Source of the DNA: Candidatus Omnitrophota bacterium
GTDB taxonomy: Bacteria > Hinthialibacterota > Hinthialibacteria > OLB16
Direction of reading: 5' to 3'
Assembly: GCA_020632575.1 (NCBI GenBank)
Contig: JACKFH010000040.1
Span: forward strand, 1-33,334
Length of the DNA stretch: 33,334 nt
The translations under genes were made by a program, and so were the position numbers. Numbering within the stretch: the stretch's first letter is position 1; each line of letters opens with the position of its first letter. Shown piece by piece: positions 9,097-16,658 of this stretch. The notes under the pieces are model-generated. The model saw only the letters and a list, made by a program, of their open reading frames with translations. It ran no database searches and was not told where the DNA came from.

Positions 9097-9828
9097 TTGG
9101 CTTCTTCCGTTCTTCCCAATCCCAAATCCTCCGATCCGAAGGGTAAACAGGTTCGAGAGATGTTCTCTCGGATCGCCCCCACCTATGATCTGTTGAACCG
9201 CCTGCTCTCGGCGGGGATCGATCAACGTTGGCGTTCCTACGCGGTCCGTCATCTGACGGTCCCCCCCCCCGCCACTGTTTTGGACCTGTGTGGAGGCACC
9301 GGAGACTTCGGTCTGCAATTGCTGAAACATCGACCGGATGATCGGGTGCACATCGCGGATTTCGCTTTCCCTATGCTCGAAAAGGCGCGAACTCGATTGG
9401 GACCCGCTGAACAATCTCCCCATGGAGTTCTGTGTGGTGACGCTCTCGGAATGCCTTTCACGGAGGATGGCTTCGACGCTTGCCTTTGCGGATTCGGGGT
9501 TCGAAATTGGTCGGATCTCGAAGCAGGGCTCCAAGAGGTGAACAGGGTCCTCCGCCCAGGCGGCGAGTTCGCGGTTCTCGATTTCTTCCAGGCAGGGGAG
9601 TCTCTTCCCGACAAGTTCGGAAGGTTTTATTGCCGGAAGGTTCTGCCTGCCGTGGGCCAGATCATATCAGGGGATGGTCGAGCATATCGTTATCTCGCGG
9701 AATCGATGGATGGGTTTTGCGGCGCGGTGGAATTCAAAAAGAGAGTCCAACATTGTGGGTTCGAATTGGTCGACCAGAAAAAGTTCTCAATGGGGATGTG
9801 TTGGTTCTTTTTGTTTCGGAAGGTCTAA
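9097..9828 (+). CDS. ubiE: UbiE/MenG-type demethylmenaquinone methyltransferase
   Basis: This is a SAM-dependent C-methyltransferase of quinone biosynthesis, 243 aa, the usual family length. The family's N-terminal signature is present (VREMFSRIAPTYDLLNRLLS, 19-38). The SAM-binding motif VLDLCGGTGDFG is at 61-72, FGVRNW is at 133-138 and EVNRVLRPGGEF is at 147-158. The start is TTG 9097, five bases after the HD-GYP stop. The next ATG (9160) would cut into the signature. In most bacteria without ubiquinone this enzyme makes menaquinone; which quinone applies here cannot be seen. A run of ten cytosines (9261-9270) encodes V-P-P-P before the SAM motif and would break the frame if it slipped. The gene runs tail-to-tail into the next gene with a 4-bp overlap. 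Confidence 0.9.
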   Translation: MASSVLPNPKSSDPKGKQVREMFSRIAPTYDLLNRLLSAGIDQRWRSYAVRHLTVPPPATVLDLCGGTGDFGLQLLKHRPDDRVHIADFAFPMLEKARTRLGPAEQSPHGVLCGDALGMPFTEDGFDACLCGFGVRNWSDLEAGLQEVNRVLRPGGEFAVLDFFQAGESLPDKFGRFYCRKVLPAVGQIISGDGRAYRYLAESMDGFCGAVEFKKRVQHCGFELVDQKKFSMGMCWFFLFRKV

Positions 9829-9835
9829 GACCTTC
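9819..9835. terminator. Palindrome containing both stop codons of convergent genes
   Basis: GAAGGTC and GACCTTC are perfect arms around a three-base loop, TAA. That loop is the ubiE stop codon, and the opposite-strand stop (CTA on plus) overlaps it. It probably acts as a bidirectional transcript end. No clear T-run follows on either strand, so intrinsic termination is uncertain. Confidence 0.5.
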
Positions 9836-10973
9836 TCTTCTCCTCCACAATCAGTTGGTAAACCTTTTCCAATTCGCTGACGGTCCAATCCCAGGTGAAG
9901 GTTCGAACCGCCTCCGCGGCTTGCAACCCCATCATCGGGAGGTTCGCCTGATGAAGTGCGAAGGCTAAACGTTCCACATACTCTTCCATCGCTTCGCAAC
10001 TTGAAATCACCCAACCGTTTTCTCCCTCGGTCACAAAATCGGAGGCGCCCACCCACCTTGTGGTGAAGACGGGTCGCCCACAAGCCATGGCCTCGGGAAT
10101 CACATTTCCATAACCCTCGAAGATCGAGGGCATCATGACCAGGTCGGCGGCGGCGTAGAGGCGTTCGATCATCGGTTCCCGCCCGTGAAAACGGATGCTG
10201 CTCTCGAGTCCATTGTCACGGACCTCACCTGCCCACCGCTCCGGGGGATCGTTCCCAGCGATCACAAGAAGACCCTCGAACTTTGGAGACAACCGTCCGA
10301 GAGCGCGAAGCAGTTGCGGCAGTCCCTTGCGGACGCCATCCGTCCCAACAAAGAGGAGCATCGTTTGATCCGCCTGGAGGCCAAGATCTTTGCGGACCTC
10401 TTCTCGGAAACGGTTGTTGACATGGAGGTTGAATCGCGCGGGATCGATGCCATTGGGGATAACATGAAATCTCTCTTCCGGCACGCCGTAGTTGTCCAGG
10501 ATCGTTTCTTTTTCCATTTGAGTCAGGCAAACCACCTGTCGGTAATTGCCCGGTTCAAATATCTTTCGCTCCACCCAGAGATTCGCCGCATGCCTGGGAT
10601 TGAGCCAAGCCCGATCCAGCGCCCCCACCCCATATCGAGCGGGGATCCAATTGATCTGGAGTCCTCCCCCATTCCAATAAAGGTCCGAGGGAAAACATTG
10701 GGTCATCGAGTGGATGACATCGAATTCGACCCCGGATTCGGCCACCGCGCGAGGTGCGTTCCTGGCAAAAGAACGGATCTTGAGCGGCGCCCAGAGGTTA
10801 TTCATGGGAACAGGGTGGAAGGTGAGTCTTGGATCTCGCTCGCCTTCGATCTTGTTCACGAATAAGTGGACCTCATGACCTCGATCCGCTAGAGAGGCGG
10901 AGAGACGGACCAAGTCGTATTCGCCACCCCCGCGGGAGAGGGAATAGGTTTTCATGAGGAGAGCGATGCGCAT
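9825..10973 (-). CDS. GT4-family glycosyltransferase (WaaG-like)
   Basis: The product is 382 aa with the two Rossmann halves of a GT-B enzyme. The N-terminal half opens MRIALLMKTYSLSRGGGEYD, where the Gly-rich loop binds the acceptor side. The C-terminal half has HVIPNGIDPARF (170-181), LLFVGTDGVRKGLPQLL (206-222) and the GT4 EX7E motif FEGYGNVIPEAMACGRP with E286 and E294. The N-terminus and layout recall the lipopolysaccharide-core glucosyltransferase WaaG, so a role in lipid-linked or envelope glycan assembly at the inner membrane is plausible. Donor and acceptor cannot be read from sequence. It overlaps the ubiE 3' end by 4 bp and is divergent from the YpdA-like gene. It has no neighbouring polysaccharide genes. 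Confidence 0.88.
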   Translation of the reverse strand: MRIALLMKTYSLSRGGGEYDLVRLSASLADRGHEVHLFVNKIEGERDPRLTFHPVPMNNLWAPLKIRSFARNAPRAVAESGVEFDVIHSMTQCFPSDLYWNGGGLQINWIPARYGVGALDRAWLNPRHAANLWVERKIFEPGNYRQVVCLTQMEKETILDNYGVPEERFHVIPNGIDPARFNLHVNNRFREEVRKDLGLQADQTMLLFVGTDGVRKGLPQLLRALGRLSPKFEGLLVIAGNDPPERWAGEVRDNGLESSIRFHGREPMIERLYAAADLVMMPSIFEGYGNVIPEAMACGRPVFTTRWVGASDFVTEGENGWVISSCEAMEEYVERLAFALHQANLPMMGLQAAEAVRTFTWDWTVSELEKVYQLIVEEKRRS

Positions 10974-11091
10974 GGAAGAGATTCTACGGGTTTGGCCCCG
11001 TATGAGGAGTCCGTTTCATTCGCTGCGGCGATTCGTTCTGTATGGGGTGGGATTCCATCTCGAATAAAATCAAGGTAATAATGAAATTATC
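10974..11091. promoter_or_regulatory. Divergent promoter region with micro-ORF before the YpdA-like gene
   Basis: This 118-bp gap must hold promoters for both flanking genes. An AT-rich TAAAAT (11065-11070) could be a -10 element for the rightward gene, but no good -35 is spaced from it. AAGG (11072-11075) is well placed for ATG 11081, which encodes only MKLS. Its TGA stop overlaps the ATG of the next gene (11092), so the main gene may be translated by coupling. Confidence 0.3.
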
Positions 11092-12090
11092 ATGAAGATT
11101 GGCATTATCGGCGGGGGACCCGCCGGACTTTCCACAGCGGATCATCTTCAAACAGCCGGGCATGAGGTCGTGGTCTTCGAGAAAGGCCCGATCGCCGGGA
11201 ATATGATTCATTACCCGGTTTACATGACCTGGTTCTCGACCAAGGAATTGCTCGAACTCGGGGGAGTTCCGCTCACCATTCCCCAAGACAAACCGACTCG
11301 AAGGGACTATCTCCATTATTTGACTCGCTTTGTGCAGGTGAAGAACCTGGATGTTCGCACCTACCACACGGTCACTGGTGTGAGCGGGGAAAAAGGAGAT
11401 TTTCGGATTCACACGGTGGATAATCAAGGTGTGGAAGCCGAGGAGTCTTGCGAGCTGGTCGTGGTCGCCATCGGCGCTTTCGAGTGCGCCAACATGATGA
11501 ACATCCCGGGTGAGGACCTTCCCAAAGTTTCGCATTACTACCGTGAGCCGCATCTCTACCATGGACAAAAAGTCCTGGTGATCGGGGGTCGCAATTCCGC
11601 GGTCGAGACAGCGCTCGAAATCTGGCGGAATGGAGGCGAGGTTTCTCTATCCTACCGTCGATCGGAATTTCCGAATTCGGTCAAATACTGGATGCTTCCG
11701 GACATCGCCAACCGGATCAAGAATGGGGAAATCGCGGGGTACATGCCGAGCGAGGTGATCTCCATTCAACCCGATTCGGTCACACTCCTCCACGAGGGAA
11801 AAGAGAAAACCATCCCCAACGACTTTGTTTTGGCGTTGACTGGTTATCAACCGAACACCCAATTCCTAAATCAGTTAGGAATTGAGATCGACTCCGAGAC
11901 CAAACGGCCTAATCTGGATCCCGAAACCTATGAGTCCAATGTGCCTGGGATGTATGTGGTCGGGGTGATTCAGGCCGGCAACATTTCCAGCGAGATCTTT
12001 ATCGAGAACTCCCGTCACCACGGCGAGGTGATTGTGGAGGCCCTGCGCCGGGAGGCCAGCCAACCCTTGGAGCCCGCGGTCAAGAGTTGA
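11092..12090 (+). CDS. YpdA-like FAD/NAD(P)-dependent oxidoreductase lacking the family cysteine
   Basis: The 332-aa product matches the YpdA (Bdr, bacillithiol-disulfide reductase) family along its length. It has an N-terminal FAD fold GIIGGGPAGL (4-13), MIHYPVYMTWFST near 38-50 and GEDLPKVSHYYREPHLY. A second dinucleotide fold VLVIGGRNSAVETALE follows near 160-175. The C-terminus contains NDFVLALTGYQPN and the closing segment NISSEIFIENSRHHG. In S. aureus YpdA the first fold reads GGGPCG and its cysteine (Cys14) is catalytically important. Here that position is alanine (A11). So it is a YpdA-type flavoprotein, but reduction of bacillithiol disulfide by the known mechanism is doubtful. Its convergent neighbour is a dithiol lipoprotein, which hints at thiol redox work. 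A mini-ORF may couple its translation. Confidence 0.8.
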   Translation: MKIGIIGGGPAGLSTADHLQTAGHEVVVFEKGPIAGNMIHYPVYMTWFSTKELLELGGVPLTIPQDKPTRRDYLHYLTRFVQVKNLDVRTYHTVTGVSGEKGDFRIHTVDNQGVEAEESCELVVVAIGAFECANMMNIPGEDLPKVSHYYREPHLYHGQKVLVIGGRNSAVETALEIWRNGGEVSLSYRRSEFPNSVKYWMLPDIANRIKNGEIAGYMPSEVISIQPDSVTLLHEGKEKTIPNDFVLALTGYQPNTQFLNQLGIEIDSETKRPNLDPETYESNVPGMYVVGVIQAGNISSEIFIENSRHHGEVIVEALRREASQPLEPAVKS

Positions 12091-12103
12091 ATTCCAAAAT
12101 TCA
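12088..12103. terminator. Palindrome spanning two convergent stop codons
   Basis: TGAATT-CCAA-AATTCA is a perfect inverted repeat. Its outer TGA is the stop of the YpdA-like gene, and its outer TCA is the stop of the opposing gene. The stem is short and AT-rich, so it is weak as a terminator. Its placement matches the ubiE junction. Confidence 0.35.
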
Positions 12104-13105
12104 CCCCTGGGCGGATGCTCGACGAGCCTTCAGTTTCTCCGCGCCCTCGACAAGCGAGTTTTCGATGATCGCCAGTTGATCCGGGTTTAGGTTTTTTGAA
12201 GTCTCGCCAATCACCTTCATGAAGTGAGCGATTTCCTCTTGCGCCACCGGATACCCGACATTCCCATTGGGACCATCGGAGGTGGCCAGGATCTCTCCTT
12301 TCCCATCCAGCACCGCAAACCAGGGGATGCCGCCGGATCCCCCCGGGCGAATCTGTTGAGCGAATTCTTGGGCCCCCTCCATCCGCGCGAGATCTATTTT
12401 GACCTCGACGTAATCCTGTTCCATGAGTGGGGCGATGTCCTTCCGCCAAAGAAATGCATCGAGCAAACGGCAATAGCCACAGGAAGGGGAACCGAGGTGG
12501 AGAAACACCAATTTGTTCTCGCGACTCGCTTGAACGATGGAATCATGAAAAACAGTGTTCGCCTCTTGAGGTTTCGGCTTCCATTCCTCGAGAAACTTTA
12601 GGACCGCCACCGGACTGTGGTGATCCCCCTCTTCGAGAGGTTCCGTCCGCTGATTGATCAGCACTTCTCCGGAAGCCTCCAAAACGGTGAGGAACGGAAA
12701 GGATGTGATACTTTCGGAATACTGAGCCCCCAATGACTTGTTCGAGTTGTAGTCGACGGGGATCACGATGAAGTCCTCTTCAAGGAGTTCAGAAACCGGC
12801 TCGTTGTTTTCAAAGAGATCATGGAGTTTATAACACCAACCGCACCAGTTCCCTCCCCAGACCAGGATGACATGACGATTATCCTTCTGGGCTTTGATCA
12901 GAGATTGCTTGATTTCCGCGGCGGCGTCCTGTTCGGGATGGTAGATCGCTTTTTTGGGCGCGCTCTCGGGTGTGGGCGGAAAAGTTGAGACAGTTGTTGT
13001 GGGTTGAGGAGAGGGCTCCTCAGGTTGTCCGCCACAGCCCAGAAAGAGGAGAATCGAAACCGCGGTGAAGAGGAAGGGGATGAGTTGATTTCTGAGGTCA
13101 AACAT
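12101..13105 (-). CDS. Lipoprotein with two thioredoxin-like domains
   Basis: The frame is open from 13267, but ATG at 13105 has a perfect AAGGAGG six bases upstream and gives a lipoprotein signal of the right length. The hydrophobic stretch ends in the lipobox LFLGC with Cys24 as lipid attachment site. A Pro/Ser/Thr-rich spacer (27-50) follows. Domain 1 (55-175) carries the redox motif WCGWC (C88, C91) and a likely cis-proline in TSFPFLTV. Domain 2 (183-300) carries SCGYC (C209, C212) and GGIPWFAV. Both domains resemble the Thioredoxin_7/DsbD-gamma type. The protein should sit outside the cytoplasmic membrane and handle disulfides, probably as a reductant or isomerase. Partner proteins are unknown. 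Two intact CxxC domains in one lipoprotein is uncommon. It is convergent with the YpdA-like gene. Confidence 0.87.
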   Translation of the reverse strand: MFDLRNQLIPFLFTAVSILLFLGCGGQPEEPSPQPTTTVSTFPPTPESAPKKAIYHPEQDAAAEIKQSLIKAQKDNRHVILVWGGNWCGWCYKLHDLFENNEPVSELLEEDFIVIPVDYNSNKSLGAQYSESITSFPFLTVLEASGEVLINQRTEPLEEGDHHSPVAVLKFLEEWKPKPQEANTVFHDSIVQASRENKLVFLHLGSPSCGYCRLLDAFLWRKDIAPLMEQDYVEVKIDLARMEGAQEFAQQIRPGGSGGIPWFAVLDGKGEILATSDGPNGNVGYPVAQEEIAHFMKVIGETSKNLNPDQLAIIENSLVEGAEKLKARRASAQG

Positions 13106-13351
13106 GAGGAACCTCCTTGATCGAGCGCGAGGGAAAAGATTCTCTGTGGGAGTTTTGGAAATCGTGTCAGCGGTGTCAATCCGAATTTCACCGAAAAAGC
13201 AATATTCTTTCCGCTCAAACCCCTGGCTGAGGCGTGGGAATTGGCCATCCCTTCCCGTTTCATTCATTGAAAACTAACAATTCTTTCGTACACCTCTCAC
13301 ACCCTTTCGGTTTAATTCAACCAGATCGACTAAGAGATCTCCCCAGCTTTG

Positions 13352-13370
13352 GGCCGGATTTGATCCGGCC
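13352..13370. repeat. Perfect hairpin (8-bp stem)
   Basis: GGCCGGAT-TTG-ATCCGGCC is a perfect 8-bp GC-rich stem with a three-base loop. It is followed by CATACGG, which recurs beside the hairpin at 13483. This is the first of a series of stems in the gap. Confidence 0.6.
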
Positions 13371-13482
13371 ATACGGTTCAACGTTGGGAGTTTCAGGGAT
13401 TCATTGTGTCATCCCAAGAACCCATTCTTCCCGCGTTATCCAGACCCCGACCCTGGGACCCCGACTTGAACCGGTCTTTGAA

Positions 13483-13503
13483 GAACCCGCCATACGGCGG
13501 TTC
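13483..13503. repeat. Hairpin with one bulge
   Basis: GAACC-C-GCC pairs with GGCGGTTC around a four-base loop, ATAC, giving an 8-bp stem with one bulged C. It shares the flanking CCATACGG with the hairpin at 13352-13370. Confidence 0.55.
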
Positions 13504-13511
13504 TCTATACA

Positions 13512-13583
13512 CTCTGTCTGGATCACCCGGTGGGGGACAGCCTTCACCACCAACCTTCGCCCGCCGGGTGGTCTGAGACAGAG
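13512..13583. repeat. Long stem-loop (about 18 bp of pairing)
   Basis: Arms 13512-13530 and 13564-13583 pair as CTCTGTCT with AGACAGAG, then a one-against-two-base bulge, then GATCACCCGG with CCGGGTGGTC (one G-T pair). The loop is about 33 bases. Such a long paired arm in non-coding DNA suggests a repeat unit or folded RNA. Confidence 0.6.
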
Positions 13584-13687
13584 ATTTTCTAGGACGAGGC
13601 GCCAAGATGGACCTTTTTTCAATGTTGTGCCTCGCGGCGATTATGACACTGGTCATGCCCGCTCGACGGAGGCGGTGAACCAGCCCT

Positions 13688-13717
13688 GTGACAAATTCCT
13701 CGGAACTCGGTTATCTT
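13688..13717 (+). promoter_or_regulatory. Possible sigma70-type promoter for the membrane protein gene
   Basis: GTGACA (13688-13693, five of six matches to TTGACA) lies 18 bases before TATCTT (13712-13717, four of six). Transcription would begin about 12 bases before the start codon, giving a very short leader. That agrees with the poor ribosome binding site. Confidence 0.35.
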
Positions 13718-13736
13718 CTCCTGTCTTGTTTGGGAA

Positions 13737-15398
13737 ATGATGAGGAAACCGAGCTTCTTCGAAACAAAATCCATTCTTTTTTGGGGCGCCGCATTATTCG
13801 TGGCGGTCCTTGCCCTCGTTTTTTGCTGGCGGTTCCGGTACGCGGTGTTCGCGGGAGACATGGGTGTCAAATACCTGCAGGCGCTCACCTTTCAATCCGG
13901 CCCTTTGGAACTCGATTACCCCGCAAAGAAATTTGACCCCCTCGGACAAGCCTTTCCCTTCGAACCACCGGTCGTGTTTCAATCGCCGAAGGGTTGGATT
14001 TCGGTGTGGCTCAATCCGATGGTGCTATTCCTGGTCCCCCTTTTCGATCGGGTGTTCGGTTGGGCGGGATACCTGATGCCCCCCTTCTTGGGTGGGCTTC
14101 TTTCCGTCTACGGCCTCCGGTTCTTGGGGAGGGAACTTCATCTTCCGAGTCCGAATGTGGCCGCTCCCCTGGTTTGGCTCCTCACCCCGCTTTTGTTTTA
14201 CAGCCTGATTCTTTGGGAGCACACCCTGGCTGTGGGATGCGGTCTCATGGCGGTCGCGAGTCTTTTGCACTCGATTCGCAAACGAGAGGCTTCCCATCGC
14301 GCCGGATTCTGGCTGGGGGCCGCCGCTCTATTTCGTGCTGAAGCGGCGCTCTTTGCCGGGCTGATTTGTATGGCTGTGTGGTGGAGTCGGAAGAAACACG
14401 TCACCCTGAAATCCATGGTGGTCTGGGGAATTTCCACTTTGTCCCTTCCCCTTCTCTGGGGTTGGCTGGTCTCTTGGATGGCCCAAGTTCCCACGACCGC
14501 GCAAGTCACCTTCCCTTACCAATCCCCCTTCAGTCCTTGGTCGGGGAACGACTGGGGCGCTCACCTGACGAAGATTCTTCAAACCTTGGTTGAACCGTTT
14601 CAGGACTCCCCCCTGGGAACTTTGGAGTGGGCTTCGATCATTCCAATCGTCGCCCTTGTGGGTCTGTTTCTTCGCCAGCAATCTCAAAGGTTCCGAATGA
14701 TCGGTGTTTCCGTTCTGCTTCTTGCAGGGACAGTACTGACAACCCAGCAACTAATCACAGAAAAAGTCTTCTTCGCGGGAATTCTAACCGCCTGCCCCGC
14801 AATGGGAGTCACGCCATTCCTTCTCCGGAGACCTCAGACCAAAGCGCTGATCTGGATCTGGGCATTGGGACTGTGTCTTCTGGCTGTGATTGCACCCAAC
14901 AATGGGGGACTTCAGAGGGGTTGCCGATACCTGCTGCTCCCCTGTGTTTTCGGAGTCTTTCTCGTCCTTTCCGAGTGGCTTCGAATGAACAGAGCCTGGA
15001 AGTGGGCGGTTGGGTCGATCCTTTTTTTGGGTCTCGCGATTCAAATCCAGGGAGTCCAGGTGCTGTGGAAACACAAAGAATCGAAGGAAGTGGCCCTTGA
15101 GAGAATGGTCGAGTCGAAACCCGATTTCGTCCTCACCTCCGTGTGGTACTTCCCTCAAGAGGCGGGCAGGATCTACTCAAAGGTCCCCATCCTTTGGGCG
15201 CGGACCGATCCACAGGTCCATGCCATCCTCATGCAGACTGAATCTATTCAACCCAAACCGGATTTCTTTCTCGCAGTGCTTCCCGCCGCATCCGCCAACG
15301 AGGGGAATTTCCATCTTCCCAATTGGGATGCCAACCGGAACGGAGAGTTTGGAGGGCTGCCGATCTTTGAATTCCACCGAACCGGTTCGACTAACTGA
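13737..15398 (+). CDS. Polytopic membrane protein, possible GT-C-type glycosyltransferase
   Basis: The 553-aa product has about ten to twelve hydrophobic segments, beginning with TM1 at roughly 13-32. An extracytoplasmic loop with GDMGVKYLQAL (about 39-49) comes early. A soluble tail starts near residue 450. The layout of a first TM, an acidic loop (GDMG) and many further TMs resembles GT-C enzymes that use lipid-linked sugars, and it recalls an uncharacterised putative-glycosyltransferase family known from Leptospira. This is pattern recognition, not proof; no catalytic residue can be assigned with certainty. The start is ATG 13737 or the adjacent ATG 13740, both with a weak ribosome site. 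It is followed after 50 bp by the HAF-repeat gene on the same strand. Confidence 0.6.
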   Translation: MMRKPSFFETKSILFWGAALFVAVLALVFCWRFRYAVFAGDMGVKYLQALTFQSGPLELDYPAKKFDPLGQAFPFEPPVVFQSPKGWISVWLNPMVLFLVPLFDRVFGWAGYLMPPFLGGLLSVYGLRFLGRELHLPSPNVAAPLVWLLTPLLFYSLILWEHTLAVGCGLMAVASLLHSIRKREASHRAGFWLGAAALFRAEAALFAGLICMAVWWSRKKHVTLKSMVVWGISTLSLPLLWGWLVSWMAQVPTTAQVTFPYQSPFSPWSGNDWGAHLTKILQTLVEPFQDSPLGTLEWASIIPIVALVGLFLRQQSQRFRMIGVSVLLLAGTVLTTQQLITEKVFFAGILTACPAMGVTPFLLRRPQTKALIWIWALGLCLLAVIAPNNGGLQRGCRYLLLPCVFGVFLVLSEWLRMNRAWKWAVGSILFLGLAIQIQGVQVLWKHKESKEVALERMVESKPDFVLTSVWYFPQEAGRIYSKVPILWARTDPQVHAILMQTESIQPKPDFFLAVLPAASANEGNFHLPNWDANRNGEFGGLPIFEFHRTGSTN

Positions 15399-15448
15399 AT
15401 GGGGAGTCGTCTTGTTTGAACCTCCTTCCGGAACCAGAATGAACCCCC

Positions 15449-16477
15449 ATGAATCGTAATCTCCTCCTTGCGATCGTCTCGTTCACAGCGGTCGCCATCG
15501 GCTTGGCCCTTTTTGTTGGAACAGGTTTTCTGGTGGGTTTCTCCACCCAATCGGCTCAATACCGAATTATCGATCTTGGAGTTGGGGAAACCCCAACCTG
15601 CGCGGTTTCCATTAATGACTCGGGGCAGATACTTCTCTGGGAAACCCGTCATGTCGATCATGTCATCACCTACGGTGAACAACCGATGGAGATGCGAGCC
15701 TGGGTTCGGGAGCCGGATGGAACGCTCCGTGAGATTCCTGGTCTTGGCGGAAAATGGGTTCATCCTCGGGAGATCAATTCGCGGGGCGCGGTGATCGGAG
15801 AAGCCGAGACCCCCGATGGAAAACCGCACGGATTTATCTGGGAGGGTACGGGCGAACCCAAGGATCTTGGGGAGCTGGGGTTCGACCTTCCTTACGCGGA
15901 AATCCACTGCTGGGACGACTCCGGTCGATTCGGGGGAATGTACTACCAACCTCAGAATCGAAGCGGGCAAAAAGTTTTCAGCACTGTTCCCAGGGTCTGG
16001 GATGCGGAAGGTGGGGTGGCCGTCGAGTTCAAGAACGGTGACTGCGTGGTTGATCTAAATAACGAAGGCTCGGCGCTCATCGATCATGGCTCAAGTTTTG
16101 AGGGACAAATCGTTTCGGCGAGTGGCGAGGAGACCTCCCTTGGAGGTTTCGCCCATCAGGGGAGCCGACCCCGGGGAATGAATGACCGGGGTGAGGTGGT
16201 GGGGTATTCCTCAATCACCTCAACCCTACAGGGGACCCTCGATGGAATCTGGGGCGCGATCAAGAACCGAAGAGCCAGCATTCAATGGGACGAAAGGCCA
16301 CATGCCTTTTTATGGAGAGATGGCGAAATGGTGGATCTGAATGCTCTCATCGGTTCGAACGAAGGTTGGGAGTTAATATGGGCCTTCGCGATCAACAACC
16401 AAGGGGAGATTGTGGGAGGGGGCCGAAAGGATGGAAAGGTGCGCGCGTTTCTGTTGAAGCCGATCCAGGAGAAGTGA
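15449..16477 (+). CDS. Membrane-anchored HAF-repeat protein
   Basis: The 342-aa product begins with an N-terminal hydrophobic segment (5-27) that acts as signal or anchor. About four HAF-type units follow. Their marks are IN-x-x-G-x-[IV]-[VL]-G and the F-[IL]-W-x-x-G-x-x-x-DL pattern: AVSINDSGQI, REINSRGAVIGEAE plus HGFIWEGTGEPKDLGELG, GMNDRGEVVGYSS plus HAFLWRDGEMVDLNALIG, and AINNQGEIVGG plus RAFLLKP. The family ('probable extracellular repeat') is expected to fold as a beta-propeller-like structure. Its biochemical role is unknown. The gene lies 50 bp downstream of the polytopic membrane protein and may share its transcript. Its 3' side meets a minus-strand operon across a palindromic element. 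Confidence 0.8.
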   Translation: MNRNLLLAIVSFTAVAIGLALFVGTGFLVGFSTQSAQYRIIDLGVGETPTCAVSINDSGQILLWETRHVDHVITYGEQPMEMRAWVREPDGTLREIPGLGGKWVHPREINSRGAVIGEAETPDGKPHGFIWEGTGEPKDLGELGFDLPYAEIHCWDDSGRFGGMYYQPQNRSGQKVFSTVPRVWDAEGGVAVEFKNGDCVVDLNNEGSALIDHGSSFEGQIVSASGEETSLGGFAHQGSRPRGMNDRGEVVGYSSITSTLQGTLDGIWGAIKNRRASIQWDERPHAFLWRDGEMVDLNALIGSNEGWELIWAFAINNQGEIVGGGRKDGKVRAFLLKPIQEK

Positions 16478-16524
16478 CCGGTTGCTATTGCGGACAATTT
16501 GCTACAAATCGCTTCGTTTTAAGA

Positions 16525-16630
16525 TTGAATCATGGAAGCCCATGGAAAATACGGAAGACATGGAAAATCCAAAATTATCGAGCGTTTTTCTCCATGCTTT
16601 CCATTCCTTCCATGGGTTTCCATGATTCAA
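16525..16630. repeat. 106-bp palindromic element with 23-bp terminal inverted repeats
   Basis: The left arm (16525-16547) and right arm (16608-16630) are reverse complements at 22 of 23 bases. Further imperfect pairing extends inward for about 20 bases. The heptamer CATGGAA occurs three times in the left half (16531, 16541, 16559) and its complement twice exactly in the right half (608 and 618 of the 16,000s), with two near copies. The element fills the gap between convergent genes. It looks like a non-autonomous palindromic repeat (MITE or REP type) that may also end transcripts. No target duplication is evident. Confidence 0.65.
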
Positions 16631-16658
16631 ACAAAACCACGAGAAATCGATCCACCCC

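Larger units (their letters stand above)
13106..13736. other. 630-bp non-coding region, hairpin-rich
   Basis: This gap separates divergent genes. ORFs crossing it show no family features. At least four well-formed stem-loops lie between 13352 and 13583, with a 9-bp direct repeat GACCCCGAC (13443-13451 and 13457-13465) and the palindrome CAACGTTG (near 13379-13386). This could be a REP/BIME-like intergenic repeat cluster or a structured RNA. Direction is unknown. Confidence 0.55.

Noticed and set aside
9825..13105. A polysaccharide or LPS biosynthesis cluster around the glycosyltransferase
   Set aside because: Only one GT4 gene is present, and its neighbours are redox and quinone genes.
13234..13740. 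168-aa plus-strand ORF and opposite ORFs in the gap before the polytopic membrane protein
   Set aside because: They run through strong hairpins and a promoter-like sequence, overlap each other on both strands, and show no recognisable domain.
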